64,000 bases of DNA from Burkholderia cenocepacia (GTDB lineage Bacteria > Pseudomonadota > Gammaproteobacteria > Burkholderiales > Burkholderiaceae): assembly GCF_900446215.1 (NCBI RefSeq), contig NZ_UAQZ01000007.1:124001-188000 (forward strand), in the 5' to 3' direction. A program made the translations under genes and the position numbers. The notes below the pieces were generated by a model, which had not been told where the DNA came from, did not search any database, and worked only from the letters and a program-made list of their open reading frames with translations. Within the stretch, counting starts at the first letter, position 1. Every line of letters starts with the position of its first letter. This document shows positions 53,101 through 59,457 of this stretch, piece by piece.

Positions 53101-55480
53101 TCGACAGCGACGAGATCGAGCTGTTGGCCGACGAGAGGCCGGTAGACGTCGAAGTCGAAAGCGACGTAACCGAGCTGTTAGCCGAGCTGAGGCCGGTGGA
53201 CAGCGAGTTGATGCCGGTCGAGGTCGACGTGGACAGCGACGAGATCGAGCTGTTAGCCGACGAGAGGCCGGTAGACGTGGAAGTCGAAAGCGACGTAACC
53301 GAGCTGTTTGTCGAGCTGAGGCCGGTGGACAGCGAGTTGATGCCGGTCGAGGTCGACGTGGACAGCGACGAGATCGAGCTGTTGGCCGACGAGAGACCCG
53401 TCGACGTGGAAGTCGAAAGCGACGTAACGGAGCTGTTTGCCGAGCTGAGGCCGGTGGACAGCGAGTTGATGCCGGTCGAGGTCGACGTGGACAGCGACGA
53501 GATCGAGCTGTTGGCCGACGAGAGACCCGTCGACGTGGAAGTCGACAGCGACGTAACCGAGCTGTTTGCCGAGCTGAGGCCCGTCGACAGCGAATTGATA
53601 CCCGTCGAAGTCGAGGTCGACAGGGAGCCGATCGAGCTATTAGCCGAGGAGAGACCCGTCGACGTGGAAGCCGAAAGCGACGTAACCGAGCTGTTTGTCG
53701 AGCTGAGGCCGGTGGACAGCGAGTTGATGCCGGTCGAAGTCGAGGTCGACAGGGAGCCGATCGAGCTATTAGCCGAGGAGAGACCCGTCGACGTGGAAGT
53801 CGAAAGCGACGTAACGGAGCTGTTTGCCGAGCTGAGGCCGGTGGACAGCGAATTGATGCCGGTCGAGGTCGACGTGGACAGCGACGAAATCGAGCTATTA
53901 GCCGACGACAGGCCCGTCGAAGCCGACGTCGACAGGCTCGTGATGCTCGACGTCGTCGTGCTCGCAACCGAATAGAGCTGGCTGCCGTTGATCGCGTCGG
54001 TGCTGGTGGCCGTGACGAGGCCCGCCGCGACGTTCTGGATACGGCGTTCCGAGCCCGACTGCCCGACGCTGACGACACCGCCCGCCGAATTGGCGCCGGC
54101 GAAGTTGCCGAACGTCTGACCGCCGATCGTGGCGCTGCTGACGGTGGTGGTGCCGCCGGACGTCGCCGTTGCCGCACTGGTCGTCAGCGCGTTGTAGCCG
54201 AGGGCGACCGAGTTTGCGACGCTCGCGGTCGAATTCGAACCGAGTGCCGTGCCGTAGCTTCCGGACGCCACGGCTGCCGCGCCGACCGCGACCGCGCCGG
54301 CGCTGCCGCTGGCCGTCGAGCCGTTACCGAGCGCGAGTGCGTCCGTGCCGCTTGCGATCGAGTTGGCGGCAAAGCTGCCGACGTTACCGAGCGCGATTGC
54401 GCCGGTGCCGTTCGCGGTTGCCGCATTGCCGACGGCAATCGCACCGTTGGTACCCGTCGCCGAGGCCGAGCTGCCGATGGCGACGGAACTGTTGGTCGCC
54501 GTGCTGCTGTTGCCGAGCGCGATGGCGCCGGAGCCGTTCGACGTGTCGTTCGCGCCGATTGCCAGCGCGCCCGTACCGGTGGCGCTGTTCGGATCGCCGA
54601 TCGCAACGGCGCCGTCGCCGCTTGCGCTCTGGCCTCGGCCGATCGCGACCGCGCCGCCGGCCGAGGTCGCGCTGTTCGCCGTCGTGCCCGACGAGCCGAT
54701 TGCCACGTTTCGGCCCGTTGCGCCGGAGACGACGCCGTCGCCTTGCGCGATGCCATACGCACCATTGACCGTCGCACCACGGCCAACTGCAATACCCGAC
54801 GTGGCGGCCGACGCGACGGACGATTGCCCGCCGATCGCGATGCCATCCGACGCGGCAGACTGCGCGCCCTTCGTCGCGTTGCTGCCGATTGCGACCGCGC
54901 CGGCGCCCGAAGCGATGGTCGAGTTCGCATATGAAAGCGGGGTGGTGCCATTACCGGCTGCACCGCCGATCGCGACCGAATTCAATGCGTTGGCCGTTGC
55001 CCCGAAGCCGAGCGCGGTAGAACCGGCGCCGCTGGCGGTCGACTCGAGACCGGCGGACGTGCCCCAGAGCGCGGCAGATGACAGGAAGCCCGTCGCCGTA
55101 CCGCCGGTGCCGGTGACTTGCGCGAATGCCCCATAAGCCGTGGCCGCGAGATTGTTGTTGCCGCTGGAGTTACAGCCCGCAACCGTGGAGTAAGTGCCGG
55201 ATCCGTCGACGGGATAGGCATTGGTGTTGCCTGTCGTCGTGCGGCCGACGGTGCCGTTGCCACCGCTCGACGTACACGACGAAACGGTGAATTGGCTACC
55301 GTTGGTCGTGCCTGGAACGAAGGTATTGGCGCCGGCGAGCGACGGGAGCATTGCGACGGCGGCCAATACTGCGGCAGTGACGGCCGACTTGTTCGGCTTG
55401 CCCCGTGCCGAATCGTGTTCCGATGCCGCGACCCAGGCGCCAAGCGCTTCGTTCCAGATCGAGCGGTATGTGCGGTTCAT
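47153..55480 (-). CDS. Giant Ser/Thr-rich trimeric autotransporter adhesin
   Basis: A 2,775-residue type Vc secreted adhesin. The extended signal peptide begins MNRTYRSIWNEALGAWVAASE and ends SLAGANTF. YadA-like head repeats (VAIG, ALG, AVG units) fill about residues 110-430, and again about 1,000-1,100 and 2,240-2,475. Neck motifs with ERQ(I/V)TNVAAG and TSTDAINGSQL follow each head. Stalk 1 (about 515-935) is a 43-residue repeat; stalk 2 (about 1,131-2,073) is about 52 copies of an 18-residue repeat, STSTSTGLSSANSSITSL, with 12 Ser/Thr each. The last 80 residues (from about 2,693) form the YadA anchor barrel, ending MLYQWK. GGAGG precedes the ATG. It mediates adhesion or aggregation; heavy O-glycosylation of the stalk is inferred from the neighbouring genes. 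Confidence 0.95.
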   Translation of the reverse strand: MNRTYRSIWNEALGAWVAASEHDSARGKPNKSAVTAAVLAAVAMLPSLAGANTFVPGTTNGSQFTVSSCTSSGGNGTVGRTTTGNTNAYPVDGSGTYSTVAGCNSSGNNNLAATAYGAFAQVTGTGGTATGFLSSAALWGTSAGLESTASGAGSTALGFGATANALNSVAIGGAAGNGTTPLSYANSTIASGAGAVAIGSNATKGAQSAASDGIAIGGQSSVASAATSGIAVGRGATVNGAYGIAQGDGVVSGATGRNVAIGSSGTTANSATSAGGAVAIGRGQSASGDGAVAIGDPNSATGTGALAIGANDTSNGSGAIALGNSSTATNSSVAIGSSASATGTNGAIAVGNAATANGTGAIALGNVGSFAANSIASGTDALALGNGSTASGSAGAVAVGAAAVASGSYGTALGSNSTASVANSVALGYNALTTSAATATSGGTTTVSSATIGGQTFGNFAGANSAGGVVSVGQSGSERRIQNVAAGLVTATSTDAINGSQLYSVASTTTSSITSLSTSASTGLSSANSSISSLSTSTSTGINSLSTGLSSANSSVTSLSTSTSTGLSSANSSIGSLSTSTSTGINSLSTGLSSTNSSVTSLSASTSTGLSSANSSIGSLSTSTSTGINSLSTGLSSANSSVTSLSTSTSTGLSSANSSISSLSTSTSTGINSLSTGLSSANSSVTSLSTSTSTGLSSANSSISSLSTSTSTGINSLSTGLSSTNSSVTSLSTSTSTGLSSANSSISSLSTSTSTGINSLSTGLSSANSSVTSLSTSTSTGLSSANSSISSLSTSTSTGINSLSTGLSSANSSVTSLSSSTSTGLSSANSSITSLSTSTSTGINSLSTGLSSTNSSVTSLSTSTSTGLSSANSSISSLSTSTSTGINSLSTGLSSANSSITSLSSSTSTGLSSANSSISSLSTSTSTGINSLSTGLSTVSTKTDNLGSSTASALGGGSTYDPTTGKVSAPSYTTYNANGTTSTANSVGSAINNINSQGIKYFHANSTGADSTATGTDAVAIGSGAVASTINSVAIGLGAVASTDDSVALGADSKTVAATPTSSATVNGVTFSGFAGAKPVGVVSVGDAGKERQVTNVAAGQVTSTSTDAINGSQLYSVAQQVGTATSAISSLSTSTSTGLSSANSSITSLSTSTSTGLSSANSSITSLSTSTSTGLSSANSSITSLSTSTSTGLSSANSSITSLSTSTSTGLSSANSSITSLSTSTSTGLSSANSSITSLSTSTSTGLSSANSSITSLSTSTSTGLSSANSSITSLSTSTSTGLSSANSSITSLSTSTSTGLSSANSSITSLSTSTSTGLSSANSSITSLSTSTSTGLSSANSSITSLSTSTSTGLSSANSSITSLSTSTSTGLSSANSSITSLSTSTSTGLSSANSSITSLSTSTSTGLSSANSSITSLSTSTSTGLSSANSSITSLSTSTSTGLSSANSSITSLSTSTSTGLSSANSSITSLSTSTSTGLSSANSSITSLSTSTSTGLSSANSSITSLSTSTSTGLSSANSSITSLSTSTSTGLSSANSSITSLSTSTSTGLSSANSSITSLSTSTSTGLSSANSSITSLSTSTSTGLSSANSSITSLSTSTSTGLSSANSSITSLSTSTSTGLSSANSSITSLSTSTSTGLSSANSSITSLSTSTSTGLSSANSSITSLSTSTSTGLSSANSSITSLSTSTSTGLSSANSSITSLSTSTSTGLSSANSSITSLSTSTSTGLSSANSSITSLSTSTSTGLSSANSSITSLSTSTSTGLSSANSSITSLSTSTSTGLSSANSSITSLSTSTSTGLSSANSSITSLSTSTSTGLSSANSSITSLSTSTSTGLSSANSSITSLSTSTSTGLSSANSSITSLSTSTSTGLSSANSSITSLSTSTSTGLSSANSSITSLSTSTSTGLSSANSSITSLSTSTSTGLSSANSSITSLSTSTSTGLSSANSSITSLSTSTSTGLSSANSSITSLSTSTSTGLSSANSSITSLSTSTSTGLSSANSSITSLSTSTSTGLSSANSSITSLSTSTSTGLSSANSSITSLSTSTSTGLSSANSSITSLSTSTSTGISSLSTGLSSTNSSVSSLSTSTSTGLSSANSSITSLSTSTSTGISSLSTGLSSTNSSVSSLSTSTSTGLSSANSSISSLSTSTSTGLSSATSSITSLSTSTSTGISSLSTGLSSTDSTILSLSTSTSTGIGSLSTGLSSTNSSVSSLSTSTSTAINAAKTHYYSVNDNGVQQANYDNTGATGTNALAAGVNASAAGASSVAVGDGSNAQTAGAVAIGQNASATGGKAVSIGSGNTASGDGAVAIGDPNVATGTGAVAMGANNTATGDGAVSLGNQNTATGASALALGSSNQATADNTIALGSQATASATGAQAYGSAAKATAADALAFGTNAQANVANSIALGANSVTAAAVGTSSATIGGVTYPFAGGSPVGVVSVGAPGQERQITNVAAGRISATSTDAINGSQLNATNNAINALSTSTASNVASLSTGINSLSTGLSTTNSNVASLSTSTSTAINSLSTGLSTTNSNVNSLSTSTSTGIGSLSTGLSTTNSNVASLSTGVTNINNQLNQLSTSINNNTTRAANNNGIAADMNGKGTDVPVVTAGSNSVAIGAGSNDGGRSNVVSVGSDQQQRQITNVAPGTQGTDAVNVNQLTQVQTTLSTALSGQQAQINSLGSQLQQTDQMAKQGIAAVGAMASIPQLDRDANFGMGVGTSTFLGQKAMAVNMQARITENLKASINGGFSGGQKVIGAGMLYQWK
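49951..51354 (-). repeat. Two near-identical 702-bp blocks (13 units each) inside the array
   Basis: The block at 49951-50652 is repeated at 50653-51354 with an exact 702-bp offset (13 x 54). I noticed only two differences (50501 versus 51203, and 50519 versus 51221), both synonymous on the coding strand. This indicates a recent segmental duplication within an otherwise older, diverged array. Confidence 0.85.
51525..51873 (-). repeat. 162-bp duplication (three units) inside the array
   Basis: Sequence at about 51525-51711 recurs at 51687-51873 with a 162-bp offset (3 x 54), including a shared rare variant (GTGACGTG in place of GCGACGTG). It is a second, smaller recent expansion event. Confidence 0.8.
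52675..53935 (-). repeat. 129-bp tandem repeats coding a 43-residue Ser/Thr stalk unit
   Basis: About ten copies of 129 bp code for units of the form STSTSTGINSLSTGL followed by SSANSSVTSL, STSTSTGL and SSANSSISSL. The unit is an 18-residue-type repeat with an inserted INSLSTGL-containing segment, and shares ancestry with the 54-bp array. Small residue changes (A/T, V/I, S/T) occur between units, unlike the invariant 18-residue array. Confidence 0.85.
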
Positions 55481-56405
55481 GTCCTGCTACCTCCAAATGT
55501 GCACGCCACACACCGGTCTCTTTTGTTAGAGGGTTACTCCGTGCGCTCGCGCGAATCTCAAAATTGATGGGCGGAGTTTATTGGAGGAGGATTTTAGAGA
55601 TTGACAAACAGTGATAAATGAACCGTTTTGAAAGTTAAAGAATGGTTAATGCATCGAGTTTTGATGTACTGGGTGTGAATTAATTTGAAAGATGTAAGAA
55701 TGTGTCGTGTAGGGTTTGAATTTTTCTGGCGAGACGCTACATTATATATAAAAATCAATGACTTACGATGGTTGTGTGCGATGGGCAACAGATCGAATCG
55801 ACTCAAAAGTAAGACAAATGAAATAGCAAACGTTTGCGCAACCCTGCATTCTTTCATTTCAGTAAGGATTGTTTGGCTATGACGAGATAATATATTTGCC
55901 TAATTATTAACTTGTTAAATGTTTGGTGTAAATTGAATTGGTTTTTGTATTTGGAGATTATTTTATAATCGAATTTACCTGGCACGAGGCGCATTGGGTT
56001 GTGCCGATCTGCGCATCCAGCCCGGCGCGGGGGCCCGTGCGACGGGCGTTCCGGGCCGCCCGATCCGTCGAAGTTGTAAAAAAGTGCTACGGAGCGACAA
56101 ATGAAACAATTCGCGGCAATTTATCGGATTTGTCCTATTGACGATCGCGTTGGCACCGGTGTTAGAGCGGAATCGGTGCGCACGCCGGAAGTCGAGCAGG
56201 CAGGGGGAGCGGCTGTTTCGCGGGGTGTGTCGACAGGTCGTCAAAGACCGCAGGTCGGCGTCGGGTCGGCGGCGGTCGAAATGTCAGATGGAGGGTGCGA
56301 CAATTTGTCCGTCATGCCGTCGGCGGCTCGACGTATCGAAGAAAAATAGGGATTGATCGAATGTATCGCGCACGCCACATTCGGTCCACGGGCGTGGACC
56401 CGACC
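55481..56405. other. Long AT-rich leader region upstream of the adhesin
   Basis: About 920 bp before the next gene. From 55550 to about 55990 it is very AT-rich for this genome (runs such as ATTATATATAAAAATC, TTATTAACTTGTTAAATG), then returns to high GC. On the minus strand a GGAGG ribosome binding site precedes the adhesin ATG. The AT-rich part is a likely promoter and a target for H-NS-like silencing. The open frames here are short, AT-driven and lack ribosome binding sites, so none is called. Confidence 0.6.
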
Positions 56406-56408
56406 GGG

Positions 56409-56435
56409 GGCTTGCCGCATGACCGGCGGCAAGCC
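56409..56435 (-). terminator. Hairpin after the ferritin-like gene
   Basis: Perfect 10-bp arms GGCTTGCCGC (56409-56418) and GCGGCAAGCC (56426-56435) with a 7-nt loop lie 7 bp beyond the stop codon of the minus-strand gene. No T tract. Confidence 0.6.
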
Positions 56436-56442
56436 TTCGACT

Positions 56443-57345
56443 TCACTTCTTCAGAAACCGCAGCGCGAACCGCGCCATCCGCGGCACGAACATCGGGCGC
56501 AGCAGGCGCTTGTCGTATCCGGCCATCCGCCGGTCGTTCTCCGCGAGACACAGCTCGATCAGCTCGCGCGGGTTCAGCGCATCGCCGATGTCCGCGGTGC
56601 CGGTAGCCGGGAAATTCGCGTCACGCGCGGCGCCGTCGGCATCGATGCCGCGCGCGATGCTCATGCGGTCGCGGATCAGTTGCACCCACACGGCCGCCAC
56701 GCGGGCGAAGAACCACGGCCGGCGCCACCACGGCATCGTGCGCCAGTACCACGCGTACCAGTTCACGAAGAACAGGATGTGGCGGCCTTCTTCCTGGATC
56801 ACGGGCTCGAAGGTTTCGACCAGTTCGGGCGGGAAATAGCCGGAGCGCTGCGCGGAGCGGAACAGGCCGAACGCGAAAAAGCTGTCGATGCATTCGCTGA
56901 AGCCCGTCATCATCCACGACCATTCGGGGTCCTTCGGTGCCGGATAGGGCGGCTCGGGCGCCAACTGGATGCCGTACGCCTCGACGAGCTTCGACAGCAC
57001 GACCTTGTGGCGGGCTTCCTCGCCGCCGTCCATCTCGAGCGCGCGGCGCAGCAGCGGATCGTCGACCGTCGCGGCGTAGGTCGCCACGCGGATCGACGCG
57101 CGGCCTTCGGTTTGCACCGCGATGTCCCAGATCGGCAGCGACGTGAGCCGCCTGAGTTCGGCCGGCTGGAGTGCCGGCCAGTCGATCACGGCCGGCTTGT
57201 ACGGGTTGTGTGTGTCGAGCAGCATCCGACAGAACATCTGCTTGTGCGCATCGGAACCGATCCGGACCGAACCTTGCCTCTCGAAGGTCCAGTTGCGCAT
57301 CGCGTGATCTGCGGCTGCATGCTCTTCCTGCAGCGTGTCAGTCAT
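56443..57345 (-). CDS. Ferritin-like diiron-type protein of unknown function
   Basis: A 300-residue protein, mostly helical, with four helices bearing diiron-type residues: IAVQTEGRASIRVATYA (Glu), GGEEARHKVVLSKLVEAYG (ExxH), FSECIDSFFAF (Glu) and EPVIQEEGRHILFFVNWYAW (ExxxH-type). This matches ferritin-like hydroxylase/oxidase architectures with two ExxH pairs. A hydrophobic WYAWYWRTMPWWRRPWFFARVAAVWV stretch after the last motif suggests membrane association. The substrate is unknown. It stands alone downstream of the AT-rich leader region on the minus strand and carries its own terminator. Confidence 0.75.
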   Translation of the reverse strand: MTDTLQEEHAAADHAMRNWTFERQGSVRIGSDAHKQMFCRMLLDTHNPYKPAVIDWPALQPAELRRLTSLPIWDIAVQTEGRASIRVATYAATVDDPLLRRALEMDGGEEARHKVVLSKLVEAYGIQLAPEPPYPAPKDPEWSWMMTGFSECIDSFFAFGLFRSAQRSGYFPPELVETFEPVIQEEGRHILFFVNWYAWYWRTMPWWRRPWFFARVAAVWVQLIRDRMSIARGIDADGAARDANFPATGTADIGDALNPRELIELCLAENDRRMAGYDKRLLRPMFVPRMARFALRFLKK

Positions 57346-57440
57346 GGCTATTGTTATGCGATTACGGATCGAAAGATTCTTGCACAGCTTCCGTCATCGC
57401 GTATTTTCGAGCGGCCATGGGCACGCCGGCCCCGCGGATG

Positions 57441-57659
57441 TCACGCGTTCGTGTCGACCCAGAGGCGGCCCCAGCGCGACGCGTAGGCGAGGGCGTGTTC
57501 TTCCTCGAAGAAGAAATCGATGGCGTCGAACGACACGGAGCGCGGCGACGGCCCGCCGTTCGCGCGTTCGATGGTCAGGTTGGCGGCGAACAGCCCGTTC
57601 GGCAACCGGGCGGCAGCGGGAGCGACTTCATAGCCCTTGTAGCGGATCGTACGGTTCAT
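57441..57659 (-). CDS. Small conserved-looking protein, unknown function
   Basis: A 72-residue protein beginning MNRTIRYKGYEVAPAAARLPNGLFAANLTIERANG, with ...DFFFEEEHALAYASRWGRLWVDT at the end. The layout of a short beta-rich N-terminus and an acidic helix ending W-G-R-L-W-V-D resembles small Burkholderia proteins of unknown role. The ATG has no clear ribosome binding site; a longer start 78 bases upstream is possible. It has no signal peptide. Too short for a confident family call. Confidence 0.5.
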   Translation of the reverse strand: MNRTIRYKGYEVAPAAARLPNGLFAANLTIERANGGPSPRSVSFDAIDFFFEEEHALAYASRWGRLWVDTNA

Positions 57660-57838
57660 GGCGTGCGCGGAAAAAGTTCGGACTTTCAGCGTACGAAAAC
57701 CTGCCGGCGGCGTGAACCAATCTTTCGGCCAATGCAAATCACGCAGCGGGCTGAATCGTTATCGGGGTGGTACGCGGAAACGGTATGTGCGAGAGGCGAA
57801 GACGGCGCGTCCGGCACATCGCCATGCGCGGGAAGACG

Positions 57839-57883
57839 CGCCGCGCGGCCCTGTCGAATCTTGTCGATCAGGGCCGCGCGGCG
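57839..57883 (-). terminator. Strong hairpin after the FMN reductase gene
   Basis: Arms of 15 bp (57839-57853 with 57869-57883) pair perfectly around a 15-nt loop, 12 bp past the stop codon of the minus-strand FMN reductase gene. Its length and perfection make it the clearest stem in the window besides the 36-bp palindrome. Confidence 0.65.
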
Positions 57884-57894
57884 GAATGCGGAGG

Positions 57895-58545
57895 TTACTG
57901 GTTGGCGACCTTCAGCACGGGTGCGAGCGCATCGACCGACGCCGCGTGCGAGGCCGCACGATGCGACGCGAACGCGAGCGCGAATTCGGCCGCTTGCGCG
58001 CCGACCGTCTCGAGCTGTGCCACCACCTTCGGATCCGAGCAGCTGTCGGCGCTTTCGAAGCGCGTTTCCAGCGTGTTGACGGTGGCGCCGAACGGCGTCG
58101 GCCAGCCGCGCAGCGCATGAACGATCGAGCGCAGCGACGTCAGCACGGTGCCGGCCGCCTGCCAGCCGTACGCGGTGACGATCAGGCCGACCGCGCGGCC
58201 GTCGAGATACGGGCGTTCGTCCGCGCGCAGTTCCTCGAGCGTATCGAGCGCGTTCTTCACGAGACCGGACACGCCGCCGTGATAGCCGGGCGTCGCGATG
58301 ATGATCGCGTCGGCCTGGCGCACGGCGTCGATCAGCTCGCGCTGCGCGTCGGTCAGCGTTTTGTGTTCGGGGGCGTAGTGCGGCAGCGTATGCAGGAACG
58401 GGCCGTCGAACAGGCGCGTGCGTGCGCCGGCGGCCTGCGCGCCGCGCAGTGCGAACGACAGTGCGCGTTCGGTGGACGATGCGGCTCGGGTGGTCCCGCC
58501 GATGCCGACGACGAACGGGCGGCGGTGTTGATCGAATGCAGTCAA
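57895..58545 (-). CDS. NAD(P)H-dependent FMN reductase, TTG start
   Basis: A 216-residue flavodoxin-fold reductase. RPFVVGIGGTTRAASSTERAL is the FMN phosphate loop with the family's GS(x)R-like motif relaxed to GGTTR; ADAIIIATPGYHGGVSGLVKNALDTLEEL is the second FMN-binding segment; LIVTAYGWQAAGTVLTSLRSIVHALRGWPTPFG the third. These enzymes reduce FMN, azo dyes or quinones. The TTG has AGGAG 7 bases upstream and gives TAFDQHRRPFVV; ATGs further upstream lie in a region with no ribosome binding site. Confidence 0.85.
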   Translation of the reverse strand: MTAFDQHRRPFVVGIGGTTRAASSTERALSFALRGAQAAGARTRLFDGPFLHTLPHYAPEHKTLTDAQRELIDAVRQADAIIIATPGYHGGVSGLVKNALDTLEELRADERPYLDGRAVGLIVTAYGWQAAGTVLTSLRSIVHALRGWPTPFGATVNTLETRFESADSCSDPKVVAQLETVGAQAAEFALAFASHRAASHAASVDALAPVLKVANQ

Positions 58546-58741
58546 GGGGCGCTCCTGGGATTGGCTTGCCCGGCTAAGCACAGGCTTAAAACCAGATGGT
58601 AACGACCCCGTCGCCACTCTGAAAACGACTTTTCGTTCTATCGATATGCCGCGTGGCGGGGGCAATCGTGTGCGCGGCCGCGCAGATCGATAGCAGAAAT
58701 GCTTGGTTGGGACGGTGCGCCACGGTCGATAAGATGGACTC

Positions 58742-58809
58742 GTCTCCTCCATGATGTCTCTACTGACATGGGTTGGCCCCGCCGCGCGGATGCAGGCGGG
58801 GCTTTTTTT
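58742..58809 (+). ncRNA. Candidate small regulatory RNA
   Basis: TTGGGA (58707-58712), a 17-nt spacer and TAAGAT (58730-58735) form a sigma-70-like promoter, predicting a start near 58742. The transcript would begin with a CUCCUCC stretch (an anti-Shine-Dalgarno-like seed), then a small ATGTC/GACAT hairpin (about 58754-58769), then an 8-bp GC-rich terminator stem (58776-58783 with 58795-58802) and seven T. No open frame precedes this terminator. The start site and expression are predicted, not shown. Confidence 0.5.
58776..58809 (+). terminator. Strong Rho-independent terminator
   Basis: GCCCCGCC (58776-58783) pairs perfectly with GGCGGGGC (58795-58802), followed by TTTTTTT (58803-58809). 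This is the best canonical terminator in the window, and it points rightward with no plus-strand gene upstream. Confidence 0.85.
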
Positions 58810-58855
58810 CGTCCTCGACCGGAAAACGGGGTGCGATGCGCGGCGGCGCGGCCCG

Positions 58856-59161
58856 TTACTCGAACACCGGCCGGAAGAAGCTGCGCTCGTAGCTGACGAT
58901 GCAGCGCGTTTCCTCCGCGTAGCGGAACGCGGCCTGGCAGGCCGGATCGTCCTTCGAGCGTTCGCGGTAACGCTCGTATTCGGCGAGGCTCGGGAACGAG
59001 AACATCGCGAGCGCGATGTTGCTCGCGCCTTCGGACGGCAGGAAGTAGCCGTGATGCGTGCCGCCGAACTGCTCGACGAGCGGAATCCACATCTTGCCGT
59101 AGGTTTCGAATTCGACGAGTTTGTACGGATCGACGACGTAGCGAAGGAAGCAGGTGATCAT
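58856..59161 (-). CDS. NIPSNAP-family protein
   Basis: A 101-residue protein of the NIPSNAP ferredoxin-like fold. Typical phrases: MITCFLRYVVDPYKLVEFETYGKMWIPLVEQFGGTHHGYFLPSEG, then ALAMFSFPSLAEYERYRERSKDDPAC and YERSFFRPV at the end. Members are small dimeric proteins, some related to antibiotic-biosynthesis monooxygenase folds; no catalytic residues can be assigned. Length is normal for the family. Confidence 0.85.
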   Translation of the reverse strand: MITCFLRYVVDPYKLVEFETYGKMWIPLVEQFGGTHHGYFLPSEGASNIALAMFSFPSLAEYERYRERSKDDPACQAAFRYAEETRCIVSYERSFFRPVFE

Positions 59162-59457
59162 GGGCGCTCGCGATGCGGTGACGGAGCAGCGAGTCTGGAG
59201 TGTGGGATGGCACGTGTCAACGGCGTGCGCGCCGGGGACGGGCCTCCCCGCGCGACTTCATGGCGTGCTCGGTTGCTTGCGCGAACAACGACCGGTGCTT
59301 CGATGCGTTCGCCAAGACGCGCACGCTGCATCGGAACGCACCGTCTCCATCACGTCCTCCGCCACCCGCGCTACCCCGGGATTTTTACGACATTTTTTCT
59401 TGCGACGGCTGCCGGCGCGCTCCTAGACTTCGTGCATCTTCACCACGGAGCCTGGCC

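Larger units (their letters stand above)
58546..58855. other. Intergenic region with small-RNA-like elements
   Basis: About 310 bp between two minus-strand genes. On the plus strand it contains a promoter-like pair and a strong terminator with no gene between them (see the ncRNA entry). The remainder shows no coding evidence. Confidence 0.5.

Noticed and set aside
52194..53975. A 593-codon plus-strand frame antisense to the 43-residue stalk repeats
   Set aside because: Same effect of in-frame repetition on the opposite strand; no independent coding evidence.
55594..55857. An 87-codon minus-strand frame in the AT-rich leader
   Set aside because: AT-driven composition, no ribosome binding site and no recognisable domain. 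More likely noncoding regulatory DNA.
56101..56349. An 82-codon plus-strand frame upstream of the ferritin-like gene
   Set aside because: No ribosome binding site, low-complexity composition and no family features.
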